Below, in pieces: positions 1 through 5,207 of a stretch of 9,834 nt of DNA (the first letter of the stretch is position 1; the number at the start of each line of letters is the position of its first letter). Location: assembly GCA_937942115.1 (NCBI GenBank), contig CALDFY010000130.1, positions 1-9,834 on the forward strand. Direction: 5' to 3'. This DNA is from an uncultured Anaerolineae bacterium (lineage in GTDB: Bacteria > Chloroflexota > Anaerolineae > B4-G1 > DUEL01). The translations under genes were made by a program, and so were the position numbers. The notes below the pieces were generated by a model. That model was given only the letters and a program-made list of their open reading frames with translations, was not told the DNA's origin and searched no databases.

Positions 1-12
1 ACGCTTCGCGCC

Positions 13-65
13 GGGCGTCAACCTGCGTTGACGCCCTTCTCAGAAGGTCGGCGAAGGCCGACCTT
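13..65. repeat. Two adjacent perfect hairpins
   Basis: Two 9-bp perfect stems lie back to back: GGGCGTCAA (13-21) with TTGACGCCC (28-36), loop of 6; and AAGGTCGGC (44-52) with GCCGACCTT (57-65), loop of 4. A competing 5-bp stem, 35-39 with 43-47, overlaps both, so alternative folds are possible. Neither hairpin is followed by a real T-run, so they are poor candidates for intrinsic terminators. They could be palindromic dispersed repeats, or part of the 3' end of a transcript that begins left of the window. The stems are directly visible; the role is unknown. Confidence 0.5.
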
Positions 66-310
66 GTTGCGAACGAAGTGAAGGGACCCGGCCGAAGGCC
101 CAAAGAGGCTGGCTTCAGTCAGCGCCCGAGGCGGCGACCCAACTGGCGCAGCCCCTTAAGTTAACGCATATGGGGTCAAGGGGAGGGGTGAGGCCTATCA
201 CCTGGCAGGCGATAAAACAGACACCTGGAATTTTAATGGCCTTTCAAAAGTGTCCCGATTTCATTCAGAAGATGAACCATCCCGGCGCTTCCCACCCGGG
301 TGCCGCCGAA

Positions 311-332
311 GGCAGCGGGGGGTCAGGTGAGG
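311..332 (-). repeat. CCTCACC-type low-complexity repeat copy
   Basis: Read on the - strand, this block is CCTCACC, then a C-run, then CTGCC. It resembles the C-rich tail at 9802-9820 on the + strand (CCTCACCCCACCCCCTGCC). A shorter relative lies at about 172-192, also reading CCTCACCCCTCCCC on the - strand. The copy ends directly against the -35 box of the tRNA promoter. It is probably a dispersed GC-rich intergenic repeat, although low complexity alone could produce the resemblance. Confidence 0.35.
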
Positions 333-361
333 TTGACGGAATCGGGAGTTTGCGGTATAAT
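333..361 (+). promoter_or_regulatory. Sigma-70 type promoter of tRNA-Asn
   Basis: A -35 box TTGACG (333-338, 5 of 6 matching consensus) and a perfect -10 box TATAAT (356-361) are separated by exactly 17 bases. Transcription would start near 368, leaving a leader of about 8 nt before the mature 5' end of the tRNA at 376. It is the best promoter match in the window and fits a strongly expressed stable RNA. Confidence 0.85.
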
Positions 362-375
362 ATGCCTGCAAACGG

Positions 376-451
376 TCCTCGGTAGCTCAACAGGTAGAGC
401 GGCCGGCTGTTAACCGGTTGGTTGCAGGTTCGAGTCCTGCCCGAGGAGCCA
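376..451 (+). tRNA. tRNA-Asn (anticodon GTT)
   Basis: The full cloverleaf can be drawn. The acceptor stem TCCTCGG (376-382) pairs with CCGAGGA (441-447). The D stem is GCTC (385-388) with GAGC (397-400). The anticodon stem 402-406 pairs with 414-418 around the loop CTGTTAA, giving anticodon GTT at 409-411 for asparagine. The T stem GCAGG (424-428) pairs with CCTGC (436-440) around the loop TTCGAGT. The discriminator base is G448 and the CCA end is encoded at 449-451. It has no intron and is a class I tRNA with a 5-nt variable loop. It has its own promoter and terminator, so it is probably monocistronic. Confidence 0.97.
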
Positions 452-488
452 GAGAGGCCGCTGATCGCCTCCCCCCATCCCCCGTGCA

Positions 489-524
489 CCGGCCCGGCGA
501 ACCGCCGGGCCGGTTGCGTTATTT
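489..524 (+). terminator. Intrinsic terminator of tRNA-Asn
   Basis: A perfect 10-bp GC-only stem, CCGGCCCGGC (489-498) with GCCGGGCCGG (504-513), closes a 5-base loop. It is followed by a T-rich tract in which 7 of the 11 bases at 514-524 are T. It sits 38 bases after the tRNA CCA end and ahead of the ABC transporter operon, as expected for a stop to the tRNA transcript. The T tract is interrupted, so efficiency may be below that of a classic terminator. Confidence 0.8.
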
Positions 525-541
525 CCAGAAAGGTGTACAAT
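514..541 (+). promoter_or_regulatory. Possible promoter of the ABC transporter operon
   Basis: A good -10 box TACAAT (536-541) lies 29 bases before the ATPase start codon. The only -35 candidate at suitable distance is TTGCGT (514-519), with a 16-base spacer. It matches the consensus only in TTG and lies in the T tract of the tRNA terminator. No better candidate exists between the tRNA and the ATPase gene, so this is the likely start of the operon transcript, with a leader of about 23 nt. The -35 is weak, so an activator or read-through from the tRNA promoter remains possible. Confidence 0.4.
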
Positions 542-570
542 TCATGCCACACCCTTGAGGAGGCGATTTT

Positions 571-2085
571 ATGCCACCTGTCCTGGAACTGCGCGGCATC
601 ACCAAAGCCTTCCCCGGTGTCCTGGCCAACGACCACATCCATCTGACCCTGGAAGAGGGTGAAGTCCATGCCCTTCTGGGCGAAAACGGCGCCGGAAAAA
701 CCACTCTGATGAATATCCTCTATGGACTGTACTCCCCCGACGAGGGGGAGATTTTTGTCCGGGGGCGTCGGGTGGAGATTCGCGGGCCAGGGGACGCCAT
801 CGCCCTCGGTATCGGCATGGTCCACCAGCACTTCATGCTGGTCCCCGTCCTCACCGTCACCGAAAACGTCATGCTGGGCGTGGAGTCCGTGAAGAACGGC
901 ATCTTCCTGGACCGGGCCGCCGCCGCCCGACGCATCCGTGAAATCTCCCGCCAGTACGGGCTCCAGGTGGACCCGGACGCGCTGGTCAAGACCCTGCCCG
1001 TCGGGGTCCAGCAGCGGGTGGAAATCATCAAACTCCTCTACCGCCAGGCCGACATCCTCATTCTGGACGAACCGACCGCCGTCCTCACCCCCCAGGAAGT
1101 GGAAGAACTCTTTAAGGTCATCCGCTCCCTCGCCGCCCAGGGCAAGTCCGTCATCTTCATCACCCACAAACTGAAAGAAGTGATGGCGATTGCCGACCGG
1201 ATCACCGTCCTGCGCAACGGCCGGGTGGTCGGCACAACCACCCCGTCCCAGACCACCGAGGAGCAACTGGCCTCTATGATGGTCGGGCGGGAGGTGCTGC
1301 TGCGGGTCAACAAACGGCCCGCCACCCCCGGGGAGACGGTCTTAGAGGTGGAGAATCTGGAAGTCATGGACGACCGGGGCAACCCGGCGGTGCGGGGCGT
1401 CTCCTTCGCGGTGCGGGCGGGCGAGGTCCTGGGCATTGCGGGAGTCCAGGGCAACGGTCAGACCGAATTGGTGCAGGCGCTGACGGGTCTGCGGCCTCTC
1501 CTGGCCGGTCGGGTGCGCATCCTGGGGAAGGAGGTATCCGGCGCGCCGCCGCGCCGTATCCTGGAGCGGGGTGTCGCCCACGTCCCGGAGGACCGCCAGC
1601 AGGACGGCCTGGTGCTCAGTTTCCCCGTCGCCAACAATCTGGTGCTCAATACGTACTACATGCCGCCCTTCGCTCGCGCCGGGACGCTCCAGCAGGAGGT
1701 CATTTTCACCACCGCCGAGCAGCGGGCCCGGGAGTTTGACATCCGTACGCCCAGTATCCTCACGCCCGTCGCTAACCTCTCCGGCGGCAACCAGCAGAAA
1801 GTGATCGTCGCCCGGGAATTCTCCCGCCCCATCCGCCTGCTCATCGCCTCGCAGCCGACCCGGGGGCTGGACGTGGGCTCCATTGAGTACATCCACCAGC
1901 GCATCATCGCCAAACGGGATGAAGGATGCGCAGTGCTTCTGGTCTCGCCGGAACTGGACGAGGTGATGAGCCTCTCCGACCGCATCGCGGTGATGTACGA
2001 AGGGCGCATCATGGACATCCTCCCCGCCGACCAAGCCACGCGGGAAGAGATCGGTCTGCTGATGGCAGGGGTGAAGAAGACGTAA
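571..2085 (+). CDS. ABC importer ATPase, two NBDs, NupO/YufO-like (nucleoside/simple-sugar type)
   Basis: Energises an importer at the cytoplasmic face of the membrane. The 504 residues match the usual length of fused double-NBD ATPases of the BMP-dependent nucleoside transporters and ribose-type transporters. NBD1 has Walker A GENGAGKTT (37-45), Q-loop Q86, a variant signature PVGVQQRVEI (143-152), Walker B ILILDEPTA (162-170) and H-loop H199. NBD2 (about 256-500) has the family-typical degenerate Walker A GVQGNGQTEL (291-300, no lysine), a canonical signature LSGGNQQK (403-410), and SQPTRGLD (427-434) in place of DEPTRGLD. So NBD1 keeps the Walker residues and NBD2 the good signature, which suggests one active ATP site. 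Start: ATG with GAGGAGG (557-563) 7 bases upstream. It probably pairs with the two permeases at 2182 and 5204. Nucleosides are the likely substrate by analogy with NupNOPQ, but the sequence does not prove it. Family certain, substrate inferred. Confidence 0.95.
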   Translation: MPPVLELRGITKAFPGVLANDHIHLTLEEGEVHALLGENGAGKTTLMNILYGLYSPDEGEIFVRGRRVEIRGPGDAIALGIGMVHQHFMLVPVLTVTENVMLGVESVKNGIFLDRAAAARRIREISRQYGLQVDPDALVKTLPVGVQQRVEIIKLLYRQADILILDEPTAVLTPQEVEELFKVIRSLAAQGKSVIFITHKLKEVMAIADRITVLRNGRVVGTTTPSQTTEEQLASMMVGREVLLRVNKRPATPGETVLEVENLEVMDDRGNPAVRGVSFAVRAGEVLGIAGVQGNGQTELVQALTGLRPLLAGRVRILGKEVSGAPPRRILERGVAHVPEDRQQDGLVLSFPVANNLVLNTYYMPPFARAGTLQQEVIFTTAEQRAREFDIRTPSILTPVANLSGGNQQKVIVAREFSRPIRLLIASQPTRGLDVGSIEYIHQRIIAKRDEGCAVLLVSPELDEVMSLSDRIAVMYEGRIMDILPADQATREEIGLLMAGVKKT

Positions 2086-2090
2086 AACCC

Positions 2091-2161
2091 CAAAGACACG
2101 AAGACGCAAATCTTAATGGTTAATTTTTAATTGTTAATTTCTTCGTGTCTTTGTGTCTTCG
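2091..2161. repeat. Intergenic inverted repeat with AT-rich loop
   Basis: The left arm CAAAGACACGAAGA (2091-2104) is perfectly complementary to TCTTCGTGTCTTTG (2140-2153), a 14-bp stem around a 35-base AT-rich loop containing several TTAA motifs. The arms have internal periodicity: CGAAGACGCAAA (2099-2110) can pair instead with TTTGTGTCTTCG (2150-2161) with one mismatch (G-T in RNA), so two registers compete. It fills most of the gap between the ATPase stop and the next Shine-Dalgarno sequence. AAGACACGAAGACAC-like units look like a dispersed bacterial intergenic repeat. The loop is far more AT-rich than its surroundings. It has no downstream T-run and lies inside an apparent operon, so I do not call it a terminator. 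Confidence 0.7.
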
Positions 2162-2169
2162 TGGTGAAT

Positions 2170-2184
2170 AAGGAGGCCTGAATG
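2170..2184 (+). promoter_or_regulatory. Shine-Dalgarno and in-frame stop fixing the fusion gene start
   Basis: AAGGAGG (2170-2176) lies 5 bases before the ATG at 2182. The codon directly before the ATG, TGA at 2179-2181, is in frame. Translation therefore cannot begin further upstream, and the absence of a signal peptide on the encoded protein is not an artefact of a misplaced start. Confidence 0.9.
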
Positions 2185-4368
2185 CAAGAGCGACTTCGGG
2201 TCGGTTTTGTCACCGACGGGGGCCGGATAGACGACGGCTCCTTCAACCAGTACGCCTACGAGGGGACAGTCCGGGCCGCTCAGGAGCACGGCCTGGCCGT
2301 AGAACTGATAGAGACCCGCTCCCCGGCCGAGTACGAGGCCAACATCCGCCAGGTCATTGAGCGGGGGTGCCAGTTGGTGGTCACCGTGGGCTCCGCCACT
2401 GGCACGACGGTGGAGCGCCTGGCCGCCCGCTACCCGAAGGTCCACTTCGTCCTGGTGGACTACGAGCCGCTGCAGGAGAGCCGCAACGTCACCGGGCTGG
2501 TCTTCGCGGAGGACCAGGCGGGATTCCTGGCCGGCGCGCTGGCCGGCCTGATGACGGAAACGGAAGTGGTGGGCTTCGTCGGCGGGGTGGACGTGCCGCC
2601 AGTGCGCAAGTTCCGGCTGGGTTTTGAGCACGGCGTGGCCTTCACCAACCGCCGGGCGAAGGTGCTGTCCGTCTATACCAATTCCTTCACCGATGAGCAG
2701 AAAGGCCGGGAGGCCGCCGGAGAACTGGTGGAGCAGGGGGCGGACGTCCTCTTCGCCGCTGCCGGCGGGTGCGGAAGTGCCGCCATCCGGGCCGCCGCCG
2801 CGCGCGGCGTCTGGGTCGTCGGCTCCGACCAGGACCACTGGGTGACGACGTTCCGGGAGGGGGCCGAACCGGGCGCCGACCGGCTGTTGACCAGCGCGGT
2901 GAAGCGGGTGGACCGGGCCGTCTACGAGGCCCTCTCCCTGGCGGTGGCGGGGAAACTCCACGGGGGGAGCCTGCGCTTTGACCTGCACAACGAGGGCATC
3001 GGGCTGGCACCCTACCACGCGGCCGACGTGGCCGTCCCTTCCGAGGTGCGCGGCAAGGTTCTGGAAGTGGCCGAGGGGCTGCGCACGGGCCGCATCCGCA
3101 CACGGGTGGGCCCGAAAGGGGAAGACCTGGAGCGGCGGCTGCTGGCCCGCATCACCGCGTGGAACTGGCAGTCGGTCGCGGTTATCTTCCTGGCCATCTT
3201 CACCGCGCTGGTGGTCGGGGCCGTCTTCATCGCCGCCTTTGACCCCGAAGTATGGGCCGCCTTCGGGAAGGGCGTCGGTGCCGGACTGGTCGCCGCCGGA
3301 GCGTCCGTCGTTAAAGCCTACGGCGCGTTCTTTGAGGGCGCCTTCGGCAACCCGGCCCGTATCATGGCCGGCCTCCAAATCTGGCTGGAGACGGGGGATA
3401 GCGCGCGCCTCCTGCGGGCCATCTACCCGATCACCGAAGGGCTGCGGCTGGCGACGCCGTACATTTTCGCCGGGCTGGCCGTGGCGCTGGGGTTCCGCTG
3501 CGGCCTCTTCAACATCGGCGCGGAGGGGCAATACTTCATCGGCGGGCTGGCCTCGGTCTATGTGGGCTACGCGGTGAAGGGGTTGCCCTGGGTCATCCAT
3601 CTGCCGCTGGCGCTGGCGGCGGGGATGCTGGGCGGGGCCCTCTGGGCCTCCATCGCCGGTTTCCTCAAGGCGCGGACGGGCGCGCACGAGGTCATCAACA
3701 CCATTATGTTGAACTACATCTCCTACCGCCTGGCGGACTACTTGCTCCAGGTGGGCGGCCCCATGGCCCGTCCGGGCGACTCCCGTCCGGTGAGTCCGGA
3801 GATTCTGCCGACGGCCTATCTCCCCCAGTTTTTCCCGAACGACCTCTCCATCCGGCTCAACACCGGATTGCTCCTGGCTCTGGTCGCCGTCTGGTTCGTG
3901 TACTGGCTGCTCTTCAAGACGACGGTGGGGTTTGAGATTCGCGCGGTGGGGGCCAACCCGCGCGCGGCCCGGACAGCGGGGATCAGCGTGGCCCGCAACA
4001 TCGTCCTGGCGATGGCGCTGAGCGGCGGACTGGCGGGGCTGGCCGGGGCGCACGACATCCTGGGCGTTCTGCACTTCATGCCCAACGCCTTCTTTTCCGG
4101 GTACGGGTTTGACTCCATCGCCCTGGCCCTGTTGGGGAAGAGCCATCCGGTGGGGGTTCTGCTGGCAGCGCTCCTCTTCGGCTTCCTGCGGGCCGGTGCC
4201 CAGCGGATGCAGGGGGTGGCCCACGTCCCCATAGACATCATCTCCATCCTCCAGGCGCTCATCATCATCTTCATCGCTGCGCCGGAGATTATCCGCTTCA
4301 TCTACCGGATTCGCGCCCCCCGGGAGACCGCCGAGTTGGTTTTCACCCGGGGCTGGGGACGGGTGTAG
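2182..4368 (+). CDS. BMP-family ligand-binding domain fused to ABC permease (BPD_transp_2)
   Basis: A 728-residue two-part protein. Residues 5-310 form a complete BMP/PnrA-type purine-nucleoside-binding domain: IDDGSFNQ (16-23), FAEDQAGFLAGALAG (108-122), GGVDVPPVRKFRLGF (134-148), GSDQDHW (214-220) and LTSAVKRVD (236-244), ending in the usual VPSEVRGKVLEVAEGL helix. Residues 331-728 form a YufP/NupP-like permease: first helix about 331-352, GLFNIGAEGQ (441-450), several further helices, and the cytoplasmic coupling loop VGANPRAARTAGI (589-601). BMP proteins are normally exported lipoproteins; this one has no signal peptide or lipobox. The junction 303-323 carries seven Arg/Lys against three acids just before the first helix, which by the positive-inside rule places the BMP domain in the cytoplasm. 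I see no internal start with a good Shine-Dalgarno at the junction. The permease role is firm. The BMP part could be a cytosolic ligand sensor; a translocated binding domain is less likely. It works with the ATPase upstream and the permease at 5204. Confidence 0.93.
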   Translation: MQERLRVGFVTDGGRIDDGSFNQYAYEGTVRAAQEHGLAVELIETRSPAEYEANIRQVIERGCQLVVTVGSATGTTVERLAARYPKVHFVLVDYEPLQESRNVTGLVFAEDQAGFLAGALAGLMTETEVVGFVGGVDVPPVRKFRLGFEHGVAFTNRRAKVLSVYTNSFTDEQKGREAAGELVEQGADVLFAAAGGCGSAAIRAAAARGVWVVGSDQDHWVTTFREGAEPGADRLLTSAVKRVDRAVYEALSLAVAGKLHGGSLRFDLHNEGIGLAPYHAADVAVPSEVRGKVLEVAEGLRTGRIRTRVGPKGEDLERRLLARITAWNWQSVAVIFLAIFTALVVGAVFIAAFDPEVWAAFGKGVGAGLVAAGASVVKAYGAFFEGAFGNPARIMAGLQIWLETGDSARLLRAIYPITEGLRLATPYIFAGLAVALGFRCGLFNIGAEGQYFIGGLASVYVGYAVKGLPWVIHLPLALAAGMLGGALWASIAGFLKARTGAHEVINTIMLNYISYRLADYLLQVGGPMARPGDSRPVSPEILPTAYLPQFFPNDLSIRLNTGLLLALVAVWFVYWLLFKTTVGFEIRAVGANPRAARTAGISVARNIVLAMALSGGLAGLAGAHDILGVLHFMPNAFFSGYGFDSIALALLGKSHPVGVLLAALLFGFLRAGAQRMQGVAHVPIDIISILQALIIIFIAAPEIIRFIYRIRAPRETAELVFTRGWGRV

Positions 4369-4415
4369 GTGTCCTCTACCGTTTCATCGGTATTTGCAGA
4401 GGTAAGGAGGGCAAT

Positions 4416-5207
4416 ATGGAACAGAGATTTGGTTTGACGGCAGAAATGTACCGGGCCATCGTTGCCGTGGTAGACGAGCGAACGCGCTCTATTCGGATCA
4501 TGCGCAAAGATTTTGACCGCCTGGCAGAGGCTCAGGCCCGCACCGAGGCAGCGTTGAACCGGCTGGCTGAAGCCCAGGCCCGCACCGAGGAGGAATTCCG
4601 CCAGTATCGGGAGGCCTCGGAGGCCCGCTTCGCCCGGATAGAGGCGGCACTGGACCGGCTGGCCGAAGCCCAGGCCCGTACCGAAGAACGGCTGAACCGT
4701 CTGGCGGAGGTGCTGGAAAAACTTTCCTCCATTGTGGAACGGCTGGATTCTCAAGTAGCCGAACTCCGAGGTTGGCAACTGGAACTCCGCTATTACCACC
4801 GGGTGGCATCGTTCTTTGGAGCCATTCTGCGCAAAGCCCGCACCGTTTCTATCTCCGACATAGAAGAAGAACTGGAGGCTAAACTCCCTGAGAGAGATGT
4901 CCTGGACCTATTTCGGTTGGACATGCTGGTGTATGGGCAGCCCCGGAAACGCCCCGATTTGCCACCTATCTGGGTGGCGGTGGAGATTTCGGGGGTCATT
5001 GACCGGGGAGACATCACCCGAGCGATGCGGCGTGCCGAACTCCTGAAACGGGCAGGCTTTGTGGCCATTCCCGCCGTCGCCGGAATACGGGCAACAGACT
5101 GGGTCAAAGAAGAGGCGTTTGAAAACAAGGTTCTGTTGATGGAAGACGGACATATCTTTTTCTGGGAAGAGGCTCTATCCACTCTCCAGCGGCAGGAAGG
5201 ACTATGA
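4416..5207 (+). CDS. Coiled-coil protein with C-terminal PD-(D/E)XK-like domain (DUF3782-type)
   Basis: 263 residues, function unknown. Residues about 30-115 form a long charged coiled coil built on RLAEAQARTE, found exactly at 35-44, 49-58 and 81-90. Residues about 120-255 resemble the restriction-endonuclease-like fold of DUF3782-type proteins. D169 (in LDMLVYG) and E190 (in WVAVEIS) are placed like the acidic residues of PD-(D/E)XK, followed by GDITRAMRRAELLKRAGF (198-215). The expected lysine of E-x-K is S192, so nuclease activity is doubtful unless K211 or another residue replaces it. Start: ATG with AAGGAGG (4404-4410) 5 bases upstream. It lies between two permease genes and its stop overlaps the next start as ATGA (5204-5207), which suggests translational coupling. 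Its last third is less GC-rich than its neighbours (25 G+C in 60 bases at 5101-5160; 44 in 60 at 5761-5820), consistent with later acquisition. Nothing ties it to transport except position. Confidence 0.85.
   Translation: MEQRFGLTAEMYRAIVAVVDERTRSIRIMRKDFDRLAEAQARTEAALNRLAEAQARTEEEFRQYREASEARFARIEAALDRLAEAQARTEERLNRLAEVLEKLSSIVERLDSQVAELRGWQLELRYYHRVASFFGAILRKARTVSISDIEEELEAKLPERDVLDLFRLDMLVYGQPRKRPDLPPIWVAVEISGVIDRGDITRAMRRAELLKRAGFVAIPAVAGIRATDWVKEEAFENKVLLMEDGHIFFWEEALSTLQRQEGL
4518..4685 (+). repeat. Coding repeats in the coiled coil (RLAEAQARTE x3)
   Basis: Three 30-base copies encoding RLAEAQARTE lie at 4518-4547, 4560-4589 and 4656-4685. They are nearly identical in DNA, differing mainly at third codon positions. 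The first two are offset by 42 bases (14 residues, two heptads). The pattern points to growth of the coiled coil by internal duplication, and copy number may vary between relatives. Confidence 0.8.

Larger units (their letters stand above)
1..332. other. Gene-free region upstream of the tRNA
   Basis: I see no convincing gene here. The reading frame entering at base 1 stops at 79-81, and the one entering at base 3 stops at about 162. Their translations are arginine-rich and look like non-coding GC-rich sequence. A 71-codon open frame starting at 170 runs into the tRNA and resembles no protein I know. The stretch holds the hairpin pair at 13-65, a small GGCC-GAA-GGCC hairpin (90-100), and two G-rich blocks (about 172-192 and 311-332) whose reverse complements begin CCTCACC. 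It may contain the 3' end of an upstream gene, but too little is visible to say. Confidence 0.5.

Noticed and set aside
13..65. CRISPR array or short tandem repeat array
   Set aside because: The hairpins differ in sequence and there are no regularly spaced direct repeats.
170..385. 71-codon open frame on the + strand before the tRNA
   Set aside because: It overlaps the tRNA promoter and the tRNA 5' end, has no Shine-Dalgarno matching its ATG beyond generic G-rich sequence, and its translation resembles no known protein.
265..1266. 333-codon open frame on the - strand across the tRNA and the ATPase start
   Set aside because: It crosses the tRNA, its terminator and the ATPase N-terminus and has no family resemblance.
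1441..1470. Loss of the Walker A lysine in NBD2 of the ATPase, as a possible inactivating mutation
   Set aside because: GxQGNGQ-type second Walker A and SQPTRGLD-type Walker B are normal for this NupO/ribose-type ATPase family.
3060..3160. Possible internal start that would separate the permease from the BMP domain
   Set aside because: The GTG candidates near the junction (for example in KVLEV and RTRVG) lack a suitable Shine-Dalgarno, and the frame is continuous with normal domain ends on both sides. It cannot be fully excluded.
2134..4224. 696-codon open frame on the - strand opposite the BMP-permease gene
   Set aside because: Its translation is rich in Pro, Gly, Arg, His and Asp with no recognisable domain, and it is antisense to a gene with clear motifs. 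Long antisense frames are expected in GC-rich coding DNA. Its start falls inside the inverted repeat.
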